Positions 27,181-35,764 of a DNA stretch of 64,000 bases are shown here, piece after piece (positions within the stretch are counted from its first letter, which is position 1; each line of letters begins with the position of its first letter). The stretch is taken from NCBI RefSeq assembly GCF_034353875.1, contig NZ_CP133784.1, forward strand, positions 4,616,501 through 4,680,500, read 5' to 3'. Source of the stretch: Pseudomonas sp. MH9.2 (GTDB lineage: Bacteria > Pseudomonadota > Gammaproteobacteria > Pseudomonadales > Pseudomonadaceae). The position numbers were made by a program, and so were the translations under genes. Below the pieces are notes generated by a model. That model made no database searches. It saw only the letters and a program-made list of their open reading frames with translations, and was not told where the DNA came from.

Positions 27181-29769
27181 TCAAACAGTTGCGGGTTCCG
27201 CCACGGCTACCGGCTTGGGCAGCGAAGACAGGAAGGCCATGATCAGCGCCGCCAGGTACGGCAGCGATTGCACCAGAAGCATGGTCACCCAGAAGCGCAT
27301 GTCGGCGCTCGGCAGGCCCTGTACCAGGCAGATACCGGCGGCCGCGCCCCACAGCAGCAGCATGATGAAAACTTCTTCTCGAGCTTCCGAGAGGGCGACC
27401 AGAAAACCATGACTGGCTGCGTTCTTCGGTGTACGGAAGAATGGGATGCTGGTGGTGAAGAAGCCGTAGAGCACCGCTTTGGCGATGGTGTGCGACAAGG
27501 CGAGCCCCGCCAGCGCCGCAAAGAATGCGTCCGTGAGGTTGACCCCCACTGCACGGCGGTACAAGAAGATGATCTTGCCGACCTTGAACACGAACAGGGC
27601 CAATGGCGGGATCGCGAAAATCAACAACGGCGGATCGACACGGTTAGGCACGATGATCATCGCCGCCGACCACAGCAACGCGCCGACGGTGAAGAAGATA
27701 TTCATGCCATCGGCGACCCACGGCAACCAGCCCGCGAGGAAGTGATAGCGCTGCCCACGGGTCAGCTCGGTATCTTTACCGCGCAGCAGGCTCGACGTGT
27801 GGCGCTTGATGATTTGAATCGCGCCATACGCCCAACGGAAACGCTGCTTTTTGAAGTCGATGAAGGTGTCCGGCATCAAACCCTTGCCGTAGCTGTTGTG
27901 CGAATAGGCGGCCGAATACCCTTTCTCGAATATGCGCAGCCCCAGCTCGGCGTCTTCACAGATGCACCAGTCCGCCCAGCCCAGTTCTTCAAGCACCGAA
28001 CGTCGGGTCATGGTCATGGTGCCGTGCTGAATGATCGCGTCACGGTCGTTACGGGTGACCATGCCGATATAGAAGAAGCCTTTGTATTCCGAGTAGCAGA
28101 GCTTCTTGAAGGTGCTTTCGTTCTGGTCGCGGTAATCCTGCGGCGACTGCACCACGGCGATTTTCGGGTCGGCGAAGTGCGGGACCATGTGTTTGAGCCA
28201 GTTGCGGTCGACGCAGTAATCCGAGTCGATCACTGCAATCACTTCAGCGTCCGGCGCCGTGTGCGGGATCAGGTAGTTCAGTGCACCACCTTTGAAACCG
28301 GCCAGTGGCGCGACATGGAAGAACTTGAAGCGCGGGCCGAGCATTTCACAATGGGCCTTGACCGGTTCCCAGACCGCCGGGTCTTTGGTGTTGTTGTCGA
28401 TGATCAGAACTTCGAAGTCCGGATAGTCGAGAGCGGCCAGAGCATTCAGGGTCTGTTTGACCATCTCCGGTGGCTCGTTGTAGCAGGGCACGTGTATCGA
28501 GACTTTCGGTCGATACGCATTGTCAGTGTCCACGGGCAGGAATTCGCGGCGTCGCTTGTGGGTCCAGACCGCTTCAGCCAGTTCGTGGGCCTCGGTCAAC
28601 AGGACGATGAACACGCCCATGGCGCCAAGTGCCAGCAAGAAGCCTACGGTCAGACTGAACCAGGTGCTGTATTGCTGACTGTAGTCGTAACCGATCCAGA
28701 CCAGCACCGAACCACACAGGAACGCGGTAAAGGTCAGGAACGTGCGACCCCGCTGGCGTAGCGCCGAACCGTCGATCAGGAGCAATGCCAGGGACAGCAG
28801 CGCCAGCACCACGGAGCCAATCGCCAGAACCCGCCACTGCGGAATCGCGACAACCGGCCCTTCAAAGTTAAATTTCTGCTGGCGCGCAGCGTTATACACG
28901 CCCCAGTAGGCGCCCACCGAGCCTTCATCACTGGCTTTCCACGGCTGATCGAAGGCCTCGATCACGAAGTAGTTGTAGCCCTGGCGGTTGAGTTTATTGA
29001 CCAGCGTACGCAGGTAAATGGCTTGATCCGCCTGAGTTGCCTCGGCACCGCCACGCATACGGCCATTGCTCGGCCAGCCAACCTCCGACAGCAGCAGCGG
29101 CTTTTTCGGGAATATTTTTTTCAGTTCACGGGCGCGATCAAGTACGAATTGACCGGCTTTGTCGACTGGAATGAATTCCCAATAAGGGAGGATGTGCGCA
29201 GCGACCAAATCAACGTGCTTGCCCAACTCCGGGTATTTTTCCCAGATGTGCCATTGCTCGGAGGTGGTCACCGGTACTTTGACGGCGGCACGCACCCGGT
29301 CCAGCAGGACGCTCAGTTGTTTGACCGTGATTTCGCGACGGAACAGGGCTTCGTTGCCCACCACCACGCGAACCACACTGCGCGATGAGTTGGCCAGCTC
29401 GATTGCTCGGACAATCTCGCGCTCGTTGCGCGCTTCGTCGGGGCTGATCCAGATCCCCAGAGTCACTCGCAGACCGAACTCTTCAGCGAGCTTTGGGATG
29501 TCCCCCAGCGAGCCGTCGACAGAGTAAGTCCGAATACTGTCGGTCTGCTTACTGATCAACTCCAGGTCCTGACGCATTTCATCGTCGGACGGGTAGATGC
29601 CTTCCTGTGGGTTTTGTCCCGAACGGAAAGGTGAGTAAGAAAAGCCGGAGATCTGCTCGGGCCAGTCGGGAGCGGTAACCGGACGATTGATCAGCGCCCA
29701 GAAACCGGTGAATAGCGCGGCAATTGCCACGACCACCACCAAATTGAGTCCAAATCTACGCGATGACAT
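27181..29769 (-). CDS. ndvB: Glucan synthase NdvB (GT2 glycosyltransferase with GH17-like domain)
   Basis: An 862-residue inner-membrane protein making periplasmic beta-glucans. After a membrane anchor (about residues 8-27) come a GH17-like domain (about 40-310: FRSGQNPQEGIYP, VVGNEALFR, LLSEVGWPS), two membrane helices (320-410), a cytoplasmic GT2 domain (about 440-670) with IDSDYCVD and FRWAYG, and further helices at the C-terminus. It matches PA1163 ndvB, linked in P. aeruginosa to biofilm tolerance of tobramycin. The start at 29769 gives a normal N-terminus; an upstream start adds 21 unsupported residues. Confidence 0.93.
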   Translation of the reverse strand: MSSRRFGLNLVVVVAIAALFTGFWALINRPVTAPDWPEQISGFSYSPFRSGQNPQEGIYPSDDEMRQDLELISKQTDSIRTYSVDGSLGDIPKLAEEFGLRVTLGIWISPDEARNEREIVRAIELANSSRSVVRVVVGNEALFRREITVKQLSVLLDRVRAAVKVPVTTSEQWHIWEKYPELGKHVDLVAAHILPYWEFIPVDKAGQFVLDRARELKKIFPKKPLLLSEVGWPSNGRMRGGAEATQADQAIYLRTLVNKLNRQGYNYFVIEAFDQPWKASDEGSVGAYWGVYNAARQQKFNFEGPVVAIPQWRVLAIGSVVLALLSLALLLIDGSALRQRGRTFLTFTAFLCGSVLVWIGYDYSQQYSTWFSLTVGFLLALGAMGVFIVLLTEAHELAEAVWTHKRRREFLPVDTDNAYRPKVSIHVPCYNEPPEMVKQTLNALAALDYPDFEVLIIDNNTKDPAVWEPVKAHCEMLGPRFKFFHVAPLAGFKGGALNYLIPHTAPDAEVIAVIDSDYCVDRNWLKHMVPHFADPKIAVVQSPQDYRDQNESTFKKLCYSEYKGFFYIGMVTRNDRDAIIQHGTMTMTRRSVLEELGWADWCICEDAELGLRIFEKGYSAAYSHNSYGKGLMPDTFIDFKKQRFRWAYGAIQIIKRHTSSLLRGKDTELTRGQRYHFLAGWLPWVADGMNIFFTVGALLWSAAMIIVPNRVDPPLLIFAIPPLALFVFKVGKIIFLYRRAVGVNLTDAFFAALAGLALSHTIAKAVLYGFFTTSIPFFRTPKNAASHGFLVALSEAREEVFIMLLLWGAAAGICLVQGLPSADMRFWVTMLLVQSLPYLAALIMAFLSSLPKPVAVAEPATV

Positions 29770-30036
29770 AAATGCTTTTGGTTCCAAAGGGTGGAACGAG
29801 GGATTAGCCGACGAGCGCCGGTCGGCGCGCATCCTACTCTGGGCTTTATAGGGCTGTACAGCCAGCCGATTGGCTATTGGTCAACGGCCACGCGACTAAG
29901 TTCGCTGGCAGGTCGTCTTGTCGTCCAAAATACTGGGTCTTGCAGGCAATATACAACAGAGTGTCAGGCATACAGGGTTACGTTGATCGCGACGGCGGCT
30001 CATCAGGATAAAGATGCTCTGAGCCCCATAGCGACC

Positions 30037-30042
30037 TATAAT
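30037..30042 (+). promoter_or_regulatory. -10 element upstream of tcdA
   Basis: A perfect TATAAT lies 26 bases before the tcdA ATG. No recognisable -35 is found 16-18 bases upstream. The gap between ndvB and tcdA (29770-30068) is divergent and holds no gene. Confidence 0.45.
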
Positions 30043-30068
30043 GCGCGCCGGTTTTTGGGGTAATGGTC

Positions 30069-30899
30069 ATGAACACAGAAGATCCGCGGTTTGCTGGCGT
30101 CGCCCGTTTGTACGGCATCGAGGGCCTGGAGCGGTTGCGCGCAGCCCATGTGGCGGTCGTCGGGATCGGCGGTGTCGGCTCGTGGGCGGCGGAAGCGATT
30201 GCCCGTTGCGGTGTCGGCGAAATCTCCCTGTTCGATCTGGATGACGTCTGCGTCAGCAACAGCAACCGTCAGTTGCACGCATTGGAGGGCACCATCGGTC
30301 GGGCCAAGGTCGAGGTCATGGCCGAGCGCCTGCGCGCCATCAATCCCGATTGCACGGTGCATGCCGTGGCTGACTTCGTGACCCGCGAGACCATGGCCCA
30401 ATACATCACGCCTGATATCGACTGCGTGCTCGACTGCATCGACAGTGTCAACGCCAAGGCCGCCCTGATCTCCTGGTGCAAGCGGCGCAAAATCCAGATT
30501 ATCACCACCGGTGGCGCAGGCGGACAGATTGACCCGACGCTGATTCAGGTCTGCGACCTCAACCGTACCTTCAACGATCCGCTGGCCTCCAAAGTTCGCT
30601 CGACCTTGCGCCGTGACTATGGGTTCTCGCGCACCGTGACTCGCCACTACAGCGTGCCGTGTGTGTTTTCCACCGAACAGTTGCGGTATCCCAAGCCAGA
30701 CGGGAGCATTTGCCTGCAAAAAAGCTTCGTTGGCGATGGGGTCAAGCTGGACTGCGCGGGTGGGTTTGGTGCAGTAATGATGGTGACCGCGACCTTCGGT
30801 ATGGTCGCGGCGACCAAGGCGGTGGACAAGATTGTCGCGGGCGTGAGACGTCCGGCGGATCGCGCCAAGCCTGTTCAGGCGCTGCCAGAGGCCAGTTGA
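30069..30899 (+). CDS. tcdA: tRNA threonylcarbamoyladenosine dehydratase
   Basis: A 276-residue E1-like adenylating enzyme (TcdA/CsdL) that dehydrates t6A37 in tRNA to its cyclic form (ct6A), using sulfur relay partners CsdA and CsdE. The nucleotide-binding motif GIGGVGSWAAEA is at about residues 34-45. The adenylating region LCDLNRT and the DCVLDCIDS strand are typical of the ThiF/MoeB/E1 fold. I prefer the ATG at 30069, eight bases after GGGG, over the ATG two codons earlier. It is convergent with csdE and their ends overlap by 25 bases. Confidence 0.92.
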   Translation: MNTEDPRFAGVARLYGIEGLERLRAAHVAVVGIGGVGSWAAEAIARCGVGEISLFDLDDVCVSNSNRQLHALEGTIGRAKVEVMAERLRAINPDCTVHAVADFVTRETMAQYITPDIDCVLDCIDSVNAKAALISWCKRRKIQIITTGGAGGQIDPTLIQVCDLNRTFNDPLASKVRSTLRRDYGFSRTVTRHYSVPCVFSTEQLRYPKPDGSICLQKSFVGDGVKLDCAGGFGAVMMVTATFGMVAATKAVDKIVAGVRRPADRAKPVQALPEAS

Positions 30900-31288
30900 C
30901 GCATCCGCTGCAGCACCGCGTTCAAGCCGTTGCTGCGTGAGGGCGAGAGGTGTCGGCTCAGGCCCAACTGATTGAACCAGTTCGGCAGATCCACCTGTTG
31001 CAAGTCTTCAGCCGAGAGGCCGTTGACTCGCGCCAACAGCAAGGCCACCAGCCCCCGAATCAAGCGTGCGTCACTGGCTGCGCGAAACTGCCAGTGGCCG
31101 TCCGTCACGCTGCCGAGCAACCAGACCTGGCTTTCACAGCCATGCACACGATGTTCTTCGGTTTTTTCGTTGTCACTCAGGGCTGGCAGGCGTTCGCCCC
31201 ATTGCATCAGCAGACGTGCGCGTTGTTCCCAGCTGTGGGATTGGTTGAAGGTTTCAAGGGCTGTTTGTGCGTCGACAGGCAGGCTCAT
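30875..31288 (-). CDS. csdE: Sulfur acceptor protein CsdE
   Basis: A 137-residue SufE-like protein that takes persulfide sulfur from CsdA and stimulates the desulfurase. The conserved cysteine is in HGCESQVWL. The hydrophobic core after it, DARLIRGLVALLLARVNG, is typical of SufE/CsdE. The start overlaps the csdA stop by ATGA, so translation is coupled. Its last 25 bases overlap the end of tcdA on the opposite strand. Together csdA, csdE and tcdA form the known CSD set, which serves ct6A formation. Confidence 0.9.
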   Translation of the reverse strand: MSLPVDAQTALETFNQSHSWEQRARLLMQWGERLPALSDNEKTEEHRVHGCESQVWLLGSVTDGHWQFRAASDARLIRGLVALLLARVNGLSAEDLQQVDLPNWFNQLGLSRHLSPSRSNGLNAVLQRMRQLASGSA

Positions 31289-32490
31289 CGCAGCAGTTCC
31301 AAGGCTTGATCCAGCGCGCTGAAAAAGCGCTCGAGATCGTCGGAGTCGTTGTACAGCGCCAAGGACACCCGGATTGCGCCTGGCAGGCCGAGGCTTTTGA
31401 GTAACGGCATGGCGCAATGATGCCCTGCGCGGACAGCGATCCCCTGTTCGGTCAGCAAGTGCGCCAGGTCGGCGTTGTGCACGCCTTCGACGACGAAACT
31501 CACCAGCGCCAATTGCGGAGCACCCAGAACGCGAATGCCTTCACGTCTGTTCAAACCGTCCAGCAGCAATTGATGCAGAGCCGCTTCATGCGCAACCACG
31601 GCCATGTGGTCGAGGCTTGCCAGATAGTCGAGGGTCGCGCCGAGGCCTATCACGCTGGCAATCGGCGGTGTACCAGCTTCGAATCCCAAGGGCGCAGGGC
31701 GAAATCTGGCGGTGTGATAATCGGCGGTCAGCACCATCTCGCCACCAAACTGCCAATGATGCAGGCGCGCGAGCGCTTCATTGCGGCCATACAGCACGCC
31801 AAGACCCTCGGGGCCATACAGTTTATGACTGGAAAATACATAGAAGTCGCAGCCCAATGCTTGCACGTCATGCCGGCCATGGACCACGCCTTGGGCACCG
31901 TCCACCACCGTCAATGCGCCATGGGACTTGGCCATGCTCAGCAACGCGGGCAGTGGCTGCCAGGCGCCCAGCACGTTGGATAACTGGCTGACTGCCAGCA
32001 AACGGGTGCGGGGGCCGATCAGTACGGCGGCGGCCACAAGATCAATCAGGCCGTTGGTGTCGAGCGGCAAGATGATCAACTTCAGATCGCAGCGGTGCGC
32101 CAATTGCTGCCAAGGCAACAGATTGGCGTGATGCTCCAGCGCGCTGATGACAATCTCATCACCGGCAACACACTCGTGCTCCAGACCATATGCCAACAGA
32201 TTCAGGGCTGATGTTGCCCCGTGGGTGAAGACGATCTGTGCAGACTCACCCGCATTCAGCCAGTGGGCAATCTTGCTGCGGCTGCTCTCGAACGCCTGGG
32301 TGGCGTTGGCGCCCGGCAGATGCTGTGCCCGGTGCACATTAGCCGCGCCATTGACGTAGTAATGATTAAGCGCGTCGATCAATGCCTGGGGTTTTTGGGT
32401 CGTTGCGGCATTGTCCAGATAGGTCTGGCCTTGCCGTTGCAGTGCGGCGATGGCTGGAAAATCAGCGCGCCAGGGGGAGGGCAGGGGCAT
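31285..32490 (-). CDS. csdA: Cysteine desulfurase CsdA
   Basis: A 401-residue PLP enzyme of the NifS/SufS (class II) type, releasing sulfur from cysteine as a protein persulfide. The PLP lysine lies in SSHKLYGPEGLG. The sulfur-accepting Cys is in RAGHHCAMPL, and the PLP-binding loop HANLLPWQQLA is present. Length fits CsdA/SufS. No suf cluster lies nearby; the csdE and tcdA neighbours favour CsdA. A hairpin separates it from dapD, so it may have its own promoter despite the same strand. Confidence 0.92.
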   Translation of the reverse strand: MPLPSPWRADFPAIAALQRQGQTYLDNAATTQKPQALIDALNHYYVNGAANVHRAQHLPGANATQAFESSRSKIAHWLNAGESAQIVFTHGATSALNLLAYGLEHECVAGDEIVISALEHHANLLPWQQLAHRCDLKLIILPLDTNGLIDLVAAAVLIGPRTRLLAVSQLSNVLGAWQPLPALLSMAKSHGALTVVDGAQGVVHGRHDVQALGCDFYVFSSHKLYGPEGLGVLYGRNEALARLHHWQFGGEMVLTADYHTARFRPAPLGFEAGTPPIASVIGLGATLDYLASLDHMAVVAHEAALHQLLLDGLNRREGIRVLGAPQLALVSFVVEGVHNADLAHLLTEQGIAVRAGHHCAMPLLKSLGLPGAIRVSLALYNDSDDLERFFSALDQALELLR

Positions 32491-32506
32491 GTTATTCAGC
32501 TCAATA

Positions 32507-32546
32507 GCCGGCTTTTAACGCTACGTATGCAGCGCTAAAAGCCGAC
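32507..32546 (-). terminator. Hairpin between dapD and csdA
   Basis: GCCGGCTTTTAACGCT pairs with AGCGCTAAAAGCCGAC around an 8-base loop; the two imperfect positions can be G-U pairs. It begins 11 bases past the dapD stop on the minus strand. No T-run follows, so termination strength is uncertain. Confidence 0.55.
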
Positions 32547-32556
32547 GCGGGATCAA

Positions 32557-33591
32557 TCAGTTGTGAGCGTGCAGCGTTGCGTTCAGTTCAACGGCCGACT
32601 TGTGGGTTTTGCATTCCACGGCGCCGGTCTGCGAGTTACGACGGAACAGCAAGTCTGGAAGGCCTGCCAGGTCGCGGGCCTTGACCACTTTCACCAATGC
32701 GTTTTTCTCGTCGAGCAGCGCGACTTTGGTCCCGGCAGTAACGTACAGTCCGGATTCCACCGTATTGCGATCACCCAATGGAATGCCAATACCTGCGTTG
32801 GCACCGATCAGGCAGCCTTCGCCGACCTTGATGACGATGTTGCCGCCACCCGACAGCGTGCCCATGGTCGAGCAACCGCCGCCCAGGTCGGAACCCTTGC
32901 CGACGAATACGCCCGCCGAGACACGACCTTCGATCATGCCCGGGCCTTCGGTGCCGCCGTTGAAGTTGACGAAACCTTCGTGCATGACCGTGGTGCCTTC
33001 GCCGATGTAAGCGCCCAGACGCACGCGTGCACTGTCAGCGATGCGCACACCGCTCGGCACTACGTAGTCGGTCATTTTAGGGAATTTGTCGACGGAGAAC
33101 ACTTCCAGAAACTCGCCTTTCAGACGCGATTCCAGCTGATGCTCAGCCAGTTCGCTCAGGTCCACAGCGCCTTGGCTGGTCCAGGCGACATTAGGCAGCA
33201 GAGGGAAAATCCCGGCCAGGCTCAGGCCGTGAGGTTTGACCAGTCGATGCGACAGCAAGTGCAACTTCAGGTAGGCCTCAGGTGTTGAGGTCAGTGCCGC
33301 GTCTTCGGCCAGCAAGGTTGCTACCAGCGGCTTGTGGCTTTCGGCCAGACGGGTCAGCAAGGCGGCTTGGCCAGCATCGACGGATTTCAGCGCGTCAGCC
33401 AGTTTTGAAGCCTGATCGGTATTGAACGCGATGGCCTGATTACCGCCGGTGTAACCCAGTAAGGGTGCGATGGCTGTAATGATTTCTGCCGACGGATTGA
33501 TCAACGGCTGTGCGTAGAAGACTTCCAGCCACGCGCCTTGACGGTTCTGAGTGCCGATACCAAACGCCAGGCTGAACAGGGTAGTGGACAT
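32557..33591 (-). CDS. dapD: 2,3,4,5-tetrahydropyridine-2,6-dicarboxylate N-succinyltransferase
   Basis: A 344-residue succinyltransferase, the long form found in pseudomonads. It transfers succinate from succinyl-CoA to tetrahydrodipicolinate in the DAP/lysine pathway. A left-handed beta-helix of hexapeptide repeats spans about residues 190-300 (VRLGAYIGEGTTVMHEG, SAGVFVGKGSDLGGG, GCLIGANAGIGIPLG). The N-terminal 180 residues form the extra domain of this type. The product is processed later by DapE, also in this window. The gene is downstream of an ArsC/Spx-like gene. Confidence 0.94.
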   Translation of the reverse strand: MSTTLFSLAFGIGTQNRQGAWLEVFYAQPLINPSAEIITAIAPLLGYTGGNQAIAFNTDQASKLADALKSVDAGQAALLTRLAESHKPLVATLLAEDAALTSTPEAYLKLHLLSHRLVKPHGLSLAGIFPLLPNVAWTSQGAVDLSELAEHQLESRLKGEFLEVFSVDKFPKMTDYVVPSGVRIADSARVRLGAYIGEGTTVMHEGFVNFNGGTEGPGMIEGRVSAGVFVGKGSDLGGGCSTMGTLSGGGNIVIKVGEGCLIGANAGIGIPLGDRNTVESGLYVTAGTKVALLDEKNALVKVVKARDLAGLPDLLFRRNSQTGAVECKTHKSAVELNATLHAHN

Positions 33592-33651
33592 GCAAATACC
33601 TCTTACTGAATTCTCTAACTGATTAAAAGGGGGCTTCAGTAGCGCTCTGGC

Positions 33652-34023
33652 TTACTTGAAGGCCGCCGCATACAGATCGGGCTTGAAGCCAATCAGGGTT
33701 CTGTCACCGAGATCAAGCACTGGACGCTTGATCATCGAAGGTTGCACGAGCATCAGTTCTATTGCCTTGGCTTGGTCGAGATCGGCTTTTTGTCCGTCGT
33801 CGAGTTTGCGAAAGGTAGTCCCTGCCCGGTTTAAAACGACCTGCCAACCATGTTCGTCGCACCACTGAGTCAGGTGCTCACGGTCGATACCTACCGCTTT
33901 GTAATCATGAAAATCGTAGCTCAGGTTTTTTTCATCGAGCCAGGTGCGAGCTTTTTTCATGGTGTCGCAGGCCTTGATCCCGAAAAGGCGTAAGCCATTG
34001 TTTTCATTGGAGGAATTTTCCAT
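33652..34023 (-). CDS. ArsC/Spx/YffB-family thioredoxin-fold protein
   Basis: A 123-residue thioredoxin-fold protein like E. coli YffB and PA3664. The active-site-type segment is GIKACDTMKKA with one cysteine. The family's arsenate-reductase loops (RAGTTFRKL, SMIKRPVLDLGDRTLIGF) are visible, including the RPV motif. The second cysteine of true ArsC is not clear, so arsenate reduction is doubtful; a glutathione-linked reductase role is more likely. It sits 60 bases upstream of dapD on the same strand and may be cotranscribed. Confidence 0.88.
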   Translation of the reverse strand: MENSSNENNGLRLFGIKACDTMKKARTWLDEKNLSYDFHDYKAVGIDREHLTQWCDEHGWQVVLNRAGTTFRKLDDGQKADLDQAKAIELMLVQPSMIKRPVLDLGDRTLIGFKPDLYAAAFK

Positions 34024-34261
34024 CCCCGAAACTCCCCGCGCCGTCCAAAAAAATCAACGGGTGATTATGCCACGTCCGTCTATTTGGCGCTTCGGCTGTC
34101 TCTTTCGGGATCAGTTGGCGATCTTAACGAAATTTCGATATTCGATCGGGTAAGCTCTCCGTCCTTCGCCTCGGACCTGCGAGATACCCACTCGCAGGTA
34201 TTTCGACTCTGGCACACGACTCCGCTTTTTTTTGGGATTTACTTTCCCCTTTGGTGACTGA

Positions 34262-35725
34262 ATGCGTACTCCTTTACCCACCTTTATTTTATTTGTGCTG
34301 GGTTGTCTGTTGTTTTTCTTTGCATTGGGTAATCACCAATTGCAAGGCTCGGCTGAACCTCGCGTCGCGGGCATCGCTATGGAAATGTACCTCGATAACG
34401 ACTGGATAGTGCCCAAGCTCAACGGACAACCCTTTCTGGAAAAACCGCCTCTGAGTCTGTGGCTAGACTCCAGCGCCATAAAACTATTCGGTGGGACACC
34501 GTTGGCTGTGCGACTTGCATCGGCATTCGCTGGCCTGTTCAGTCTGATGTTGCTTTACGCCATGCTGCGCAAGCTCGGACGGCCAGCGACAATCGCCTGG
34601 GCCGCCGCGATCTTGATGGCCACCACGGCCAGCTACTTGAGTAACTCCAGGCAGGTCGGTGAGGATGCACTGCTTAGCCTTGGTGTCACATTGGCACTGC
34701 TGGCGTTTTTTTATGCCAGCCGCCAACAGGCCGAGCAAAGGCATTTTGCGCTTGGCTCCTGGCTGCTATTTGCATCCGGGATCATGATCGCTACGTTGAG
34801 TAAGGGGGTGCTGGGTCTTGCGTTGCCGGGTGTGGTGATCTTTACCTATCTGGTCGCCGAGAGCGTGCTTGAAAAACGGCTCACTGTTTCGCGCTGGTTG
34901 CGTCCAGCGCTGTTTACTGTGGTGGGTCTGATACCGCTGCTGGTATGGCTGGGTCTGCTGTATCAGCGTGGCGGCATGCAGATGCTGGGTGATGTGCTCT
35001 GGGCCAACAGCGTAGGCCGTTTCAGTGGCTCATTCGAAGGCGCCGGGCACTTTGAGCCGTTTTATTACTATCTGGTCAAGCTGCCGCAAGCGTTTCTGCC
35101 ATGGAACCTGCTGGTCTATTTCGGCCTTTGGCACTTTCGCAAAGCCTTGGTGAGTAATCGCTACCTATTGTTCTTCAGCCTGTGGCTGGTGGCACAGTTC
35201 ATCTTGCTGACCCTGGCCTCCAGCAAACGCATGGTCTATTTGATGTCGCTCACTCCCGCAGCGGCCGTGCTTGCCGCTGAATATGCTGCGGTGTTGCTTA
35301 AGGGGTTGCAGGAGCGTGCTCCGTCTTCGGCCTTTGCGGACAGGTTGTTACGCCATCGGCGCGTGTTGGTGCTCGGGGTCCTCGGCGCGGTGATTTTGGG
35401 CTACTTGGCAGCGGCTTTGTGGCTGGCACCACGTGCGGACCGCAACGAGTCCTTTGTGCCGTTGACTGCACAGGTCAAGGCTCTGCAAGCCAATGGGCAG
35501 CATGTCGTATTGTTCAAACCTAGCGAACGGCTGGCTGGCGCCACTGTGTTCTATAGCCAGAGCCGGCTTGAGGCCTTGCAGTCCGAGGCTGAGTTGACTC
35601 AGTTTCTCAGCGCAACGCCCGGCAATGTCGCAATCATGGAAAGCCGTAGCGAGCCTGTTGCACCCTTGAAGGTGGTGGAGAAAATCACTATCGGCCAGCG
35701 CGACTATTATTTCGTCGGGCAATAA
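34262..35725 (+). CDS. PMT-family membrane glycosyltransferase (ArnT-like)
   Basis: A 487-residue integral membrane protein of the PMT_2/GT39-83 type, which moves a sugar from a polyprenyl phosphate carrier. About ten to twelve hydrophobic helices are visible. The loop after the first helix has EPRVAGIAMEM, the counterpart of the acidic-Arg motif DESRYAQI in ArnT, followed by FLEKPPL. The C-terminal soluble tail is about 90 residues. It is distinct from the operon's arnT (39623-41269) and shorter. The acceptor and sugar are unknown. It points toward the arn operon's end and is followed by a perfect bidirectional hairpin. No signal of transfer is obvious. Confidence 0.85.
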   Translation: MRTPLPTFILFVLGCLLFFFALGNHQLQGSAEPRVAGIAMEMYLDNDWIVPKLNGQPFLEKPPLSLWLDSSAIKLFGGTPLAVRLASAFAGLFSLMLLYAMLRKLGRPATIAWAAAILMATTASYLSNSRQVGEDALLSLGVTLALLAFFYASRQQAEQRHFALGSWLLFASGIMIATLSKGVLGLALPGVVIFTYLVAESVLEKRLTVSRWLRPALFTVVGLIPLLVWLGLLYQRGGMQMLGDVLWANSVGRFSGSFEGAGHFEPFYYYLVKLPQAFLPWNLLVYFGLWHFRKALVSNRYLLFFSLWLVAQFILLTLASSKRMVYLMSLTPAAAVLAAEYAAVLLKGLQERAPSSAFADRLLRHRRVLVLGVLGAVILGYLAAALWLAPRADRNESFVPLTAQVKALQANGQHVVLFKPSERLAGATVFYSQSRLEALQSEAELTQFLSATPGNVAIMESRSEPVAPLKVVEKITIGQRDYYFVGQ

Positions 35726-35730
35726 GCAGG

Positions 35731-35762
35731 TTTATCGAATGCGCTACGGCGCATTCGATAAA
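35731..35762. terminator. Perfect 14-bp palindromic terminator
   Basis: TTTATCGAATGCGC and its exact reverse complement flank the loop TACG, in the 39 bases between two convergent glycosyltransferase genes. The T-rich and A-rich ends make it bidirectional. Confidence 0.8.
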
Positions 35763-35764
35763 GC

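Noticed and set aside
27268..28761. 497-codon plus-strand frame opposite ndvB
   Set aside because: Charge-rich shadow of the GT2 domain region; no start signal or domain.
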